Of a stretch of 64,000 nt of DNA, positions 10,868-21,727 are shown one piece after another. Every line of letters begins with the position of its first letter. Position 1 is the first letter of the stretch. Below the pieces are notes generated by a model. It saw only the letters and a program-made list of their open reading frames with translations. It made no database searches and was not told the origin of the DNA. The DNA comes from Lasiodiplodia sp. COLG20 (Eukaryota; Ascomycota; Dothideomycetes; Botryosphaeriales; Botryosphaeriaceae), in the NCBI GenBank assembly GCA_009801085.1, contig VNWV01000001.1, positions 434,001 to 498,000 of the forward strand. Reading direction: 5' to 3'. A program made the position numbers and the translations under genes.

Positions 10868-12190
10868 GGCACTGAAAGAGGAAGTATAGAGAAGTGTTGT
10901 CGGATGGGCCTCCGGACGGCACCGAAAAAGGAAGGCGAGAGGAGTTTCGGATGTGCCTCCGGACGAGACAGCTTTTTGCAACTTCTTCACGCACTCTTAT
11001 CCTGCCGTGATCGAATTTACCATTACGAGTCTATCGGCATGTAGGATATTGCATCCGCTTTTTCGGGCCTCGATTAACGTGCAGGAATGTTACACCTCAG
11101 GACTGACAGGCCGCAAGCAGACGAAATTCAATAGCGTCCTAACTTTTCAACTTAAGGCAGAAGGTTGCCTCATTCTTAGTACTAAGTAACGTAGAACATC
11201 CTCGTTTCAATGTTGTTTCTAACTTTAATGCTAAGAGTCCAGTCGCACTCTCACAGAGAGACCCACCTATCTTCCGGATAAATAAAGTCATAACAGACCA
11301 TCCAAGTTCACCTCCAAAATAAAGGGAGGTCAGGTGCAGTATTCATAATATGTAAGGTGATTTTATTTTGAAAGAATGAAATTAAATCGCCCCATCTTCT
11401 AAGAATTGTGACTTTATAAATCGCCAAGGTCGCCACCACCTTCTCCTTCATTCCATCAACTGCCGATATCCGGATACTTGCTCCAGACAGTAAAGGTCTT
11501 CGAGACATCTCCAGACTTACCCCTTTTATACCAATGACGCCGCCTTTCCTTTGCAGTCTCCGCTTCGACTATTTAAAGCCCTCTTTTTTTTTTTTTTTTT
11601 TTATACGGAGTTTACTAGGTCCGCTAATACTTTTGAATATCATCGCCTAACACTGGCCAGAAGAGAACAATATGTTGTTGGCATTACTTCGAAATTTCTA
11701 TCGGCCCTCCAGTTACAACGACCGAGAGGATATTAGTAGTTTGTTAGTCGTTTTTCTTGTTATGAAGTTTGGTGTGGGAGGCGGAAAAAGAATGATATTC
11801 TCGGGAGTTAGCTTTGATCATCCACTTCGCCTGCTTGCAGATGAAATCGGCGATGCTCACAAACGAACCCCGACCCCACGCTTGTAAGCGCCAGTAATTT
11901 CAACCAAGAGCCTTGGCTGTGTGGTGGCGGAATAGTTGGCAAATTACGCCTCGTCTCACTTGCTGCGGGCTGACAGCGCCATGGCGGCTGCGTTTCTGCG
12001 ATTGGTTTGGAAGAACCCTGTTTTGCCAAGTACCTGTAAGCCTCATCAATACCTTTTGTGCCCGTCCGTACGTTCACTGAAAGATACAAATAGGTCTGTT
12101 TCAAGTGCGACTTCAGCCTTGTTCTCGAGAGTCCTTGGTTAGTCTACTTTTTGCTTTCACAGTGTTCTGGCGCACTTTACAGCTTTCAAT
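10868..12190. other. Intergenic region, shared promoters of the acyltransferase and DUF6536 genes
   Basis: This is the divergent intergenic space of about 1.3 kb. It holds an 18-bp direct repeat at 10901-10918 and 10948-10965, an uninterrupted T tract at about 11583-11602, and no convincing coding frame. Small open frames here have no family resemblance. Confidence 0.4.
10901..10965. repeat. Two 18-bp direct repeats upstream of the acyltransferase
   Basis: CGGATGGGCCTCCGGACG (10901-10918) recurs as CGGATGTGCCTCCGGACG (10948-10965), with one mismatch and a 47-bp period. The pair sits 34 bp upstream of the acyltransferase start codon. It could be a paired binding site (CGG-rich, as bound by Zn2Cys6 factors) or a small tandem duplication in the 5' UTR. 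Confidence 0.5.
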
Positions 12191-14777
12191 ATGAATCTCT
12201 ACTCTCAAGATCCATCCTCGGCCGAGCCTCCCGTGGAACTGGATACAATGCTTCCATACTCTACCACAGATACCTTGCCCTTGACCGCAGGGGACGGCGA
12301 ATACGTAACAATATCCGACGCATCCGATGTGAACAATTCAGAGACTGAGAGCCTTATTGGCAACGATCGATTGTAAGTAGCCAACACAAGACTACCCCTC
12401 CACAACGATCGCTTATTATCCATACTGACCATAGGCAAGTCCTCAGTATGCACGGACAAAGTTTCTCTCGAGATACATACCAGAAGCGGATCCGAAGCAC
12501 AAACGAGCCCAGACATTTCGGGTTAGGATGGCGAAGCGATCGACAATGCTGCTCGTCCAACAAATTCTCGCATATACCGTCGTTTCCTTGAACATTGGTA
12601 TTACGATATGGGCCACTGTTAGGCATAAGCCGATAGATGGTATTGGAACATTTATGACGGGAAACTGCTCGACCATCTCACAGCTGAACACTGGCTTTCA
12701 TCTGCTCCTCAACGTCATCTCAACTCTTTTTCTTGGAGCCGGTAACTACTGCATGCAGATACTTGTGGCTCCATCTCGAAAGGAGATAGAGGAAGCGCAC
12801 GAGAAGATGGAATCTCTCGACATTGGGATTCCAAGCTTTCGTAACCTTCATCGCATAGCGAGAGCACGACGCATACTGTGGCTGGCCATCGGTACTGTTG
12901 CAACCGTACTTCATCTCTTGTCAGTAAGAATCCATTTTCTCAAACTGATGCGTCTGATTTTTCGGGATAGTTGGAACTCTGCCATCTTCGCATCCATTCC
13001 TTTTGCAGTGTTCCCTGCCGCTGTTGTGTCGAGCGACTTTCTCACCTCTCCGGACGACTGGAGTGTTAGCTACAATATAACATCACAGCACATTTACGAG
13101 CAAAGATCCCTAATTTATGAGTTGCATTCGGCGGGCCGTAACTTCACGCACCTCAACACCACGGAATGCATACAGCGATACATAGATCCGCTCAACGCAA
13201 CCAGCGACCTCATACTTGTTTCTGAAAGTACAGCAGCAGAGGCTAATGGATCATCACTTCTGTATGGGTGGATCAGTGGAGGTAACGCTGTACTCTGGAA
13301 CAGGGCCACAGCCTGGGTGTGCGTAGGACATAAGGGTGTTAACAAGAATACATACTGCTCGGCTGCCGACGACGAGATCTCGCAGTACGCGGATAACTGG
13401 ACAATTCCTATGGAGCACGGATTCTCGCAGCCGATTCAATACTGCTTGGTCGGACCATCAGGGAACAACCAGGAAAGATGTGGATTCCATTACAGTGTTG
13501 TCGTCCTAACTCTTGTCTGCATCTGCACCTCGATAGAAACCATCATCGTCACTTGGACCGCGAGAAGACACAGCGCGCCCACCATGGTCACGACCGGGGA
13601 CGCCATCGCAGAGTTTCTCAAGGAGCCTGAGCACGGGAACGAAGCCCCTCCAAGCCCAGATCTGACGGACGAGACGGGAGACCAAAGTCCCAAGACGACA
13701 AAACTCGTGTGGGGTAGCGATAACCCCGTACGCTGGTTCCACGCCGCAAGTCTCCAAACCTGGATCGTCTCCCTCTCCCTGTACGTCCCCCTCTCCCCCT
13801 CCACACCACCCGCTAACCTTCCCTCCCCCACCAGCATCTCCGCCTCCATCCTCACCGGCCTCTCCCTCCTCACCACCACTCTCCACGTCTACCACACCCG
13901 CTCCCTCCCCACCACCCTCCCCTCCCTCCTCCGCCCCAGCGCCCTCGGCAAACCCACCCACACCGCCCTCATCGGCGGCGCCATCGGCCACGCGCAGGGC
14001 GCCACCGGCCTCCTATCCCAAATCCTCTTCGCCAACAGCTTCCAGCTCCTCGTCTCGCTCAGCTACCTGCTGCTGAACCGGCTGCTCACCACACAAGCCG
14101 CGGCCGCCGAATGCCTGCGCTACGTCCGCGAGAAAAAACCGCTGCGCGTGTCGTCGCCGCAGGGCTTGCAGCGCTCGTCGTACATGCTGTCGCTGCCGTG
14201 GCGGCTGGCGGCGCCGGCGCAGGCGGTGTTTGTGGTGTTGCATTGGCTGGTGTCGGCGAGTGTGTTTCTCGTGCAGACGGCGGGTTACAGCAGCGGGGGG
14301 CCGGGTGAGGCGAGGAGGCTGTATGGGGCGGATGCGTCGAGGGTGGGGTTTTCGCCTGGGGCTATTCTTCTCGCTGTGGGGGTCGGTGTCATGGTGCTGG
14401 GGGGGTTGGTGGGGAATGGGTTTAGGAGGTACGATGGTGGTGCGCCGAGGGGGTTGGTGCGCTTGGTGACGAGGAGTGGGGGTATCAGCGCGTTGTGTCA
14501 GCCTAGTAGTGAGGATAGGGAGGCGTGGTTGTGTCCGGTGAGCTTGGGGGTCGTGACGGGGGATGGGGGTGGGGAGAGGTTGACGTTTTCGAGTGATGTG
14601 GATGCGAGGCCGCCGGTCGAAGGCTGGGAGGTTAGACTGCCGATTCCGCAGAAACCAAGAGACTCTCCCCGGGGAGGAAGAGGACGAAGAATAAGGCGTT
14701 GGGGTGAAATCACGAAGCTTTCCTTCTTCCCTTTCACGTCATACCGCAGAATCCCGGTAACATGTCAAACATGCTAG
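12191..14777 (+). CDS. DUF6536-like multipass membrane protein
   Basis: The proposed structure is exon 1 12191-12372, intron 12373-12439, exon 2 12440-12919, intron 12920-12970 (51 nt), exon 3 12971-13780, intron 13781-13834 (54 nt, GTACGT...CGCTAAC...CCAG), exon 4 13835-14777. The last two introns are multiples of three without stops, so the raw frame reads through them; removing the 51-nt one restores an HLFWNSAIF motif typical of the family. The 3' site of the first intron is uncertain: the nearest AG (12434) breaks the frame, whereas AAG at 12439 keeps it. The N-terminal 60 residues are disordered. Helices then follow with MTGNCSTISQLNTGFHLLLN and LFLGAGNYCMQIL, blocks I associate with the fungal DUF6536 family. 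The role is unknown; it is probably in the plasma or an endomembrane. The C-terminal 100 residues are low-complexity. Confidence 0.72.
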
Positions 14778-15383
14778 CAACCGCTTCACGATAGATGTCG
14801 TCATTCCTTGGTATTAAGTTTTATTACTACACAATCTTGTTTATCAGCAACGTCTTATAGATCTTATAAGATTAGCGCGTTTTATTTAAGCACGCGTAAT
14901 AGCCGTACGCGCGCGAAACTCAACACTATGCCAAGATTTACGATATTCAGAGTCTTACTACTCCCTACAGCGTCCTACTACAGTCCACAGCATCTTCTTA
15001 CGTCCTACAGTAGCCTGCAGCAGCTATTAGCAGCCTGCTACGGCCTATAGCACCCCTCTATAAGCTGAACACTAAGATATATTACTATAATAGGCTTAGC
15101 GTATCGTCACCAAGCGGTGACGAACGCCTTTATGACGAGACTGGACGACGGGTGACGGAACGGGACGGGACGATCAGTAAGCCGGTGACGAGTCGTCATC
15201 GGGTCAACAACCGGGACGGGATCCGCCCTGCGCGCAATGCTCATTTGACAGCCTCGTCAGCCGCCAAGAGTAAGCAAAGACACTTCATAGCTGGAAGCTA
15301 CGACTCTCAGCCTAGTTTCACAACGTTGTCATTCTCTTCATCTCCTTTCTGATGCGCCGCGCATCGTGCGCTCCTGTTGCGAG
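14778..15383. other. Intergenic region with AT-rich and degenerate repeat segments
   Basis: About 14805-14925 is AT-rich with runs such as CTTATAAGATTAG. About 14955-15055 is a degenerate array of CCTACAG/CCTGCAGCAG-like words. About 15090-15220 is rich in GACG/GGGACGGGA words. The juxtaposition looks like remains of an inserted and mutated element. No gene is seen. Confidence 0.35.
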
Positions 15384-18293
15384 ATGGCTGCCATCGCAGG
15401 AGGGCTCGAACAACATTCAGACAGCGAGCCTCAGCCATGTCATGACTACGAAGTCCTTGATCGAGACATACCCCGCTTCGAAGCAGAAACTCGGCTGGAC
15501 GCGCTCTTTGCAAGCAACACCAATCCCGCAGAAAAGTTCTCGGACCAAACCATCTGCGAAATTTCGAGCCTGCTGAGAATTCTGGAACCATCTGCAACTA
15601 GCCCGCGAGTCTACATCATTCTGCGGTCCATAGGGCACTTGGAGAAGCTTGGATACTTCAATGAAAATGGAATCACAGACTTGTGGTTTCCATTTCGAAA
15701 CCAGACCATACCCACCGCCCTTGATAAGTCTATGCGATCAGCATTCCTGGATAGACAACAGGTCGTGCTGACGAAGTCGATCGACCTGGAAATTGGTGTA
15801 GAGGGCAAGCACCAGTACTTCGGATCCGAAGACGTCGTTCCATTCGAACCGCAAGGCCTCCTAGGAGAAGGCACATTCGGGGTAGTGGATCAAGTAAAGA
15901 GCACACTTACCGGCTCCGTATATGCGCGCAAGCGTATCAAGCGGTCAGACAGGAGGAGCATGTACAGAAAAATGGAGATATTTGAAAAAGAGGCCTTGAC
16001 CATGAAGCGCCTCCAGCATCAGCATGTTGTAAAGCTTGTCGGAAGCTACACCGATCCCGTCTACGCCGCCTTTATAGTCTCCCCTGTCGCCGATTCCAAC
16101 CTGAAGGAATTTCTAGACGCAACCGCAGCGGACCCAACCATACAAGCGCTATCAACCCTACGATCATTCTTCGGTTGTTTGGCCAATGGCCTTGAGTATA
16201 TGCATCGGCGACTGGTTCGACACAAAGACATTAAACCCATGAACATACTAGTGAGAGGAATGACCGTTCTGTACACGGACTTTGGGATAGCCTTCGACTG
16301 GGCAGATGACGGCAAGAGCACGACTCAAGACACATTTCCGGCAATGACGAGGGTGTACAGCGCCCCAGAAATGCTTATAGACGCACCGCGCAATTCTGCA
16401 GCTGACATGTGGTCTCTGGGGTGCGTTTTTGCCGAGATTCTTTTGGTTTTGAGGGGTTCATCGGTTTCGGAGTTGAAGGAGTTCCTTAAAGAGTATGGGA
16501 CAAAGAGTCCAATCTACGCTCTCAACAAAGATGGGCTCAAAACATTCCTATGTGAATGTCTTGCCCGCGAGGGACTGTCCTCAGAGGAGAAAGCTTTCGA
16601 TTGGATCGAATCCATGCTCCAGAGTGTTCCACGCCATCGCCCGACGGCTGAGGTCCTACTGGAGATGACTGATAGCTTGCCTGGTTTCACAGGTGACTGT
16701 TGCAATGGGTCTCAGCCATCAATGAGCCTGGAGAGAGGGGACCAATTCAAGAGAGAGATTGAACCACAGGGTCCCGGAGACACGCAAAAGATCCCTCTTG
16801 GTGGACTGCACACAGCCGATGAGGATCTTCCAATCTCCCTTGAAGATTCGATCATTAGTACGCCCAGCACTACACCCCTGGTACCGGTCGAGGGCACCCA
16901 TGACGGATCTGCATCGAATGAGACGACGGCAAAAGCTCCACCGGGTCTCCTTACTCGGACGCACACTTCTTCAGAGTCAGCCTCCAAAGTAGAGCCCACA
17001 AAGAGCTCCAGATTGAGCATTCCAAGCCTAGTGAAAGCCCCTATTGGAAGAAAAGCCACGCCATCCCCAAATTCTTTGAAGGCATCCTTCTTCGGAGCTT
17101 TGCACAAGGGGAATCTTCAGAGCATCCAGGACGCTCTTGATAAGGGAGTTAACATCAACACTGCCGACCATTCCGGGAGAACTGCCACGATGAAGGCTGT
17201 CAACAAAGGGGATATGACAGTTTTATCATTCCTCCTTCAAAAGGGACCAGACCTAAATCTACAAGATTCTTTCGGATATACGGCTTTGCACGAAGCGGCT
17301 AGGCTATCCCGTTCTAATGCCATGGAGCTTCTCATTAATGCAGGAGCAGGTCTCAACGTGAGAACTTCTGAGAAATATGGCCTGATAACTCCACTCTACC
17401 GGGCAGCCGGACGCGATGCAGCATGCGTCGAGAAGCTCATCAGTGCTGGAGCTGACGTGAGCCTCAAAACAGCCAAGGAGCATACGCCACTGTCCACATC
17501 AGCAGCGGCTGGAAAAGTCGACGTGGTCAAAATGCTTCTTTCTGCAGGCGCAGAGGTAAATAGCAGGGACAACGATGGATGGACACCACTTCACCAGGGT
17601 GTCAAGAACGGGCACTCTGAAGTGATAGACATGCTCATCAAACATGGCGCCGATGTCCATGCGGAAACAAGAAACCATCATTTCAGACCACTACATTCTG
17701 CTGCGTCCAGGGGTGATGCAGTATCTGTCGAGTTACTCCTTTCAGCAGGTGCGATTGTTGACGCAAAAATCGACACTGGCTCTGCTGCCCTTCATTTAGC
17801 CTCTCAAAATGGTCATACCAGGGTAGTAGAGATTTTGCTTGACCATGGGGCTTCAATAAACCTTAAAGGCTACAATGGACAAACAGCTCTATCGAGAGCC
17901 GCTCGTTATGGCAGAGTGGATGCGGTCAAGCTCCTATACAAGCGCGGAGCCGTCTTTACGGGAGGGAGTTGTAGAAGCACACAGGGAAATTCCCCAATTC
18001 ATCATGCAGCTGAGGCCAACTCTGAGCCTACAGTCTCCTATCTTATCGAGCTCGGAGCAAAGGTAGATGCACGCAACAATGCAGGCGAAACGCCTCTTCA
18101 CCTGGCAGTGCAAAACGGGTACCTGGAGCCCGCAAGAGTCCTCTTAAGCCATGGCTCTGAGCCGAAATCTAGAGCAAGGAAAGGGGGGACTCCATTGGAC
18201 TACGCCATTTCCAATGGACACACTGACCTCGTGGAGCTTCTCGAAGATTTTGTATCAGAGGAGGCACAAGAGGAGGCACGAGAGGCGGCATGA
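15384..18293 (+). CDS. Protein kinase-ankyrin repeat fusion protein
   Basis: A single-exon gene encodes 969 residues. A helical N-terminal region (1-150) precedes a protein kinase domain (about 155-440). The kinase has a Gly-rich loop LLGEGTFGVV (about 158-167), the ATP-binding Lys in YARKRIK, an alpha-C Glu in FEKEALTMKRL, the catalytic loop HKDIKPMNIL (HRD with Arg replaced by Lys), the magnesium-binding DFG in YTDFGIAFDW, an SAPE motif and DMWSLGCVFAEI. A disordered Ser/Thr/Pro-rich linker (about 440-565) leads into at least ten ankyrin repeats (about 569-955, for example DGWTPLHQGVKNGHSEVIDMLI). All catalytic residues are present, so activity is expected. Kinase-ankyrin fusions with a helical N-terminus are part of the fungal NLR-like repertoire. 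The ATG at 15384 is the first ATG of the frame. Confidence 0.9.
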   Translation: MAAIAGGLEQHSDSEPQPCHDYEVLDRDIPRFEAETRLDALFASNTNPAEKFSDQTICEISSLLRILEPSATSPRVYIILRSIGHLEKLGYFNENGITDLWFPFRNQTIPTALDKSMRSAFLDRQQVVLTKSIDLEIGVEGKHQYFGSEDVVPFEPQGLLGEGTFGVVDQVKSTLTGSVYARKRIKRSDRRSMYRKMEIFEKEALTMKRLQHQHVVKLVGSYTDPVYAAFIVSPVADSNLKEFLDATAADPTIQALSTLRSFFGCLANGLEYMHRRLVRHKDIKPMNILVRGMTVLYTDFGIAFDWADDGKSTTQDTFPAMTRVYSAPEMLIDAPRNSAADMWSLGCVFAEILLVLRGSSVSELKEFLKEYGTKSPIYALNKDGLKTFLCECLAREGLSSEEKAFDWIESMLQSVPRHRPTAEVLLEMTDSLPGFTGDCCNGSQPSMSLERGDQFKREIEPQGPGDTQKIPLGGLHTADEDLPISLEDSIISTPSTTPLVPVEGTHDGSASNETTAKAPPGLLTRTHTSSESASKVEPTKSSRLSIPSLVKAPIGRKATPSPNSLKASFFGALHKGNLQSIQDALDKGVNINTADHSGRTATMKAVNKGDMTVLSFLLQKGPDLNLQDSFGYTALHEAARLSRSNAMELLINAGAGLNVRTSEKYGLITPLYRAAGRDAACVEKLISAGADVSLKTAKEHTPLSTSAAAGKVDVVKMLLSAGAEVNSRDNDGWTPLHQGVKNGHSEVIDMLIKHGADVHAETRNHHFRPLHSAASRGDAVSVELLLSAGAIVDAKIDTGSAALHLASQNGHTRVVEILLDHGASINLKGYNGQTALSRAARYGRVDAVKLLYKRGAVFTGGSCRSTQGNSPIHHAAEANSEPTVSYLIELGAKVDARNNAGETPLHLAVQNGYLEPARVLLSHGSEPKSRARKGGTPLDYAISNGHTDLVELLEDFVSEEAQEEAREAA

Positions 18294-18453
18294 GAGTATG
18301 AGTTACAGTATATCCGGGTACGGTTCCAAACTTCCAACTAGGTCTAGTCTTTGTTTCATCTTAGTCTGCTGTTAAATTGAGAAGTGATATCGTCCTGGAG
18401 AAGCGAAAAACGAATAGTATTCGCCGCAGACGCAGCCCGTAGGATCTACCTAC

Positions 18454-20757
18454 CTACTCCAACTTGACGAACGCCGGCCGCGGACCCGCCTCGACCCAAG
18501 CGTCCTCGTGCACAAGCGCAACGCCTAGCCTCTGTGACACGTTGTTGTCGGCGCGGCGCCGCTCAATCATCATGACGTTGAGCAGGCAGTAGCTCCTCTC
18601 CTCGAAGCTCGCGCGGTCAAAGTACGCCGGCTGGAACTGCGTGGCGGCGACGAGGGACCCCATCGACTCGACGCGCGAAAGCAGCATGAACTCGAACTCG
18701 CGGCAGCCGGGCACGTTGTCGGCCAGCCACGTGCGGTCCAGCATCATTGACCCGACCCAGCGGCGGGGGCGCGGCGGCGCGTCGAACAGCGCCATGTTGC
18801 TGCCGAACGGCCACATGCGGCCGTGCTGGCCCAGGTGGCGCACCTCGCTGACGATCAGCGTAAAGGTCGCCACGGCCGTCTGGCATGCCAGGTGCCGCGG
18901 GAAGCGCCAGTTGTCGGAGGCGAGGTCGACGCTCTTGCGCAGCACGACGGTGGCGAGGAAGTCGTCAGGCGGCGGCACGTGCGACCGGACGATGCGGTTG
19001 GCCGGGCCCAGCGGCGTGCTCGCAAAGAAGGACTCGACATGCAGGAACAGCGCCTGGTCGCCGCGCCGGCTGATGGCGAACCAGGGCACCTCGCACACAC
19101 ACCTGGTCGTGTAGAAGTAGGTGCCGAACTCGACGGGTGTGCGCCAGCCGACCCACGACCAGCTCGGCGCGTACACTGCCTCGGCCGGCTGCCCGCCGTC
19201 GGCGGTGTGGTGGTAGACGGGCTGGGTGCGGCGGCGGGGGGCGCCGGTGAAAGTCCATAGTAGGCCGTGGTCTAGGAAGCGCTCGGGCACGCCGAACCAG
19301 AAGTGCGTCGCCATGGAGGCCTCGAGCACGTTCTGCACGCCCTGGAAGGCGTTAAGGATATCGCGCGGGTCCGAGAGCGCGCGCCGGCCATAGTTGGCCG
19401 CCAGGTCGTCGAAGGCGCGGACGGCGCGGTGGGCGTCCGGGTACGGCTGGCGCGTCAGCTGCCCCGCCCAGCCGTGGTTGTCGCGCAGCACCTGCGCGCC
19501 GATGCTGTTCCACAGGTTGGTGCCGCGGTAGAAGTTGGTCTGCGCCGACGCCTGCTCGCCCGCCGAGTCCTCGCAGAAGGTGCACGCGCCGCACTGGAAG
19601 AAGGCCTGCTCGCCCGTGAAGAAGAGGGAGCGCCGCGAGAGCCGCTCCTGGAACGTCCAGGCCCGTGTGTCCCAGCGGCTGAGTCTGAGCATGTTGTCGA
19701 GCGAGTCGAAGGGAACGGCAAGGCTGATGTCTCCGACCGTCTCCGTGTGCTGGTCGGCGTCTCTGGTCTTTGGCCGAAGCCCTGGCAGTCCGCGGCACGG
19801 CTCGGGCTCGCCTGGAGGCACCTGGTATGCGGCCACGATGGTGAGCACCGACTCGGCGTATATCGAGTCCATCCGTAGGATTTGGGTCTGTTTGTGCTGT
19901 TCGCTGTCCTGGATGATGCATAGAGCGTCGACCCACAGATACTTCTCGCCCATTTCCGTCACGAAAGTGATGGCGTCTTGGATGGTGAGCGGAAGCAGAT
20001 GGAACTGGTCCTTCAAACGCCCAGGGGCCTTGAGTTCTGCCACGGTTGCCGACGACGTCGTCAGACCCGGAGTGGCCGGCCAGCAGTAGCTCAGCGATAT
20101 ATATCTTGCACCGACCGGATAGTCACATAGACATAGCTCCTCAACGTCAATAACGAGCATATCGCGAGGAGTTGCTGCTCCCTTTGAGCCGTGCGCTTCC
20201 CCGTCTCGGTTGCTGCACAGCTCGCCGTGGTCCTCCTCGCAGGTCCGAAGCCACAGCCGTGCCATGTTGACATCCAAAACCTGACCAATGCGCCTGCCCT
20301 TGAATCTTTCATTGCCATCGGTACTGCCGACGTCCTCTGCAAGCAGTTGAATGTCGCCGGCGTGGCATTCCGGGGGAAACCAAGGGCCTCGTGGCATGCA
20401 AGTAGAGACGGCAATGCGAAAGGTATCTTGGCCGGGCGACTCTGCAAAAGGGTAGCTGTACATCCAGCACTGCAGTGGCTGCCCGGTCATGCGGCTGTTT
20501 TGGAGGACAGCTTGGGGCCTGCGGTAAGAATAGCAGCGACGGTGACATAACGCCTTGACGACTATGCGACAAAAGCTACATCTGGCACTTTTCTCCAAGA
20601 TGTCCTCAAAATCGCCCAGCCTGATCGCGTCCTGAGTGGGCCCGATAAACCCATTCCTGTCCGTTCTGTAGTGAATGGCTTGCTGAAAGTATTCGAGGAA
20701 GTTGATGTTGGAGCACGTGTCGCAGTGACTGTCCATCTGGCCCTGTGTTGTTGTCAT
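18454..20757 (-). CDS. HET-domain protein 2 (heterokaryon incompatibility)
   Basis: An intronless gene encodes 767 residues. The N-terminus has the same two-Cys-pair layout as HET protein 1: CDTC at residues 13-16 and CSFC at about 60-63. The HET domain (about 215-385) shows YISLSYCW, then KYLWVDALCIIQD and a DSIYAESVLTIVAAY block. The C-terminal half includes SWSWVGW, a Trp-rich block common at the end of HET proteins. The 3' half is very GC-rich. The function by family is a cell-death effector in vegetative incompatibility; its partner is unknown. Only about 160 bp separates its stop from the stop of the convergent kinase-ankyrin gene. Confidence 0.88.
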   Translation of the reverse strand: MTTTQGQMDSHCDTCSNINFLEYFQQAIHYRTDRNGFIGPTQDAIRLGDFEDILEKSARCSFCRIVVKALCHRRCYSYRRPQAVLQNSRMTGQPLQCWMYSYPFAESPGQDTFRIAVSTCMPRGPWFPPECHAGDIQLLAEDVGSTDGNERFKGRRIGQVLDVNMARLWLRTCEEDHGELCSNRDGEAHGSKGAATPRDMLVIDVEELCLCDYPVGARYISLSYCWPATPGLTTSSATVAELKAPGRLKDQFHLLPLTIQDAITFVTEMGEKYLWVDALCIIQDSEQHKQTQILRMDSIYAESVLTIVAAYQVPPGEPEPCRGLPGLRPKTRDADQHTETVGDISLAVPFDSLDNMLRLSRWDTRAWTFQERLSRRSLFFTGEQAFFQCGACTFCEDSAGEQASAQTNFYRGTNLWNSIGAQVLRDNHGWAGQLTRQPYPDAHRAVRAFDDLAANYGRRALSDPRDILNAFQGVQNVLEASMATHFWFGVPERFLDHGLLWTFTGAPRRRTQPVYHHTADGGQPAEAVYAPSWSWVGWRTPVEFGTYFYTTRCVCEVPWFAISRRGDQALFLHVESFFASTPLGPANRIVRSHVPPPDDFLATVVLRKSVDLASDNWRFPRHLACQTAVATFTLIVSEVRHLGQHGRMWPFGSNMALFDAPPRPRRWVGSMMLDRTWLADNVPGCREFEFMLLSRVESMGSLVAATQFQPAYFDRASFEERSYCLLNVMMIERRRADNNVSQRLGVALVHEDAWVEAGPRPAFVKLE

Positions 20758-21727
20758 TGTGGTTGATTACCCGCAAATTTTCTTACAAAGTACACGATGT
20801 TGTTAATTAAAACAATCACACGTGGGGGCTGCATATCCTTGCCTGTGTTACACCACTGCTTACAGCCAACTATCATGTGACCGGTTACTTGATCTGCTTC
20901 TGTCATTTATCGGTTTGGTTTGAATTATAGGGCAGAATTTCGTATTGAGCACTAGGTCGAAGCACCGTTTTTACTGAGCTTCGGAGTCGCTTAGTATAAC
21001 GGCGGGTGTAACGGTGGGCCGAAACCTGTCGAAGGATTTTCCTTGAGTGAGTACAAGTAGAGGATGAGAACGACGTGAACAAGATCGACACTAAGCACTG
21101 CGTGTGCGAATGTAACGGAGGGCTCCTTCCGCTGAGCTTTGGAATAACTCAGCACGTAGGGGTAACCGTATGGTTTACCTTGAAGGGATAAGAGGGGGAT
21201 GACAGTTGATTGGACAAGCGGGTGTCACGTGCCAGTAAGTCACGTCGAGCCGGTTCATATGACGTCGCGTGGATTAGGGGACGATGTATTCACGCATGGA
21301 CCCTCAGCGAAGCGTCGCCAAGCGGAAGCTGGGTTACCTTAGAGGCGTAGTAGTGCTAATCACGTCGTTTATGCGTTCGCTAGACTCGCCACCGCGTTAG
21401 CTCGCGGCGGTAGTAGCTTTGTTCGCTCGTTCATTCGTTCGTTCGTTCGTTCGTTCGTTCGTTCGTTCCCTCATTCGTTTGTTCGCTCGTTCGTTGCGTT
21501 GCGTTGTTATTACGGCGAGGAGGAGAAGGTGCGAGCGAGTAGTAGGTAGTACGGCAAGCAGCGGTAGAATTACGTGGCCGACGGCCATGACTTTCGCGAA
21601 AACGCGCGTGCACAGACCGCGCTAGGCGCGAACTCACACGACATTCTCTTTTTTCAGGCCAATCCCACCTAGAAACTTACCCGAAGCCCGGGCACTCAAG
21701 ACCCCAAGTTTCCACCGTAATCCCCAG
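20758..21727. other. Intergenic region with tetranucleotide microsatellite
   Basis: This is a gene-free stretch of about 970 bp between HET gene 2 and the truncated Zn2Cys6 gene. It holds the GTTC microsatellite near 21419-21500 and several TCACGT/CACGTG-like words at about 21225-21245. Nothing else is recognised. Confidence 0.35.
21419..21500. repeat. (GTTC)n microsatellite
   Basis: This is a tetranucleotide array of GTTC/CGTT units, perfect from about 21435 to 21468 and imperfect on both flanks. It lies beyond the truncated 3' end of the Zn2Cys6 gene. Confidence 0.9.

Noticed and set aside
9944..11044. 366-residue plus-strand frame opposite the acyltransferase
   Set aside because: It is a shadow of very GC-rich codons on the minus strand; Gly/Glu/Arg-rich with no domain.
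21419..21500. Regular repeats that might suggest a CRISPR-like array
   Set aside because: Units are 4 bp with no spacers; it is a microsatellite in a fungal genome.
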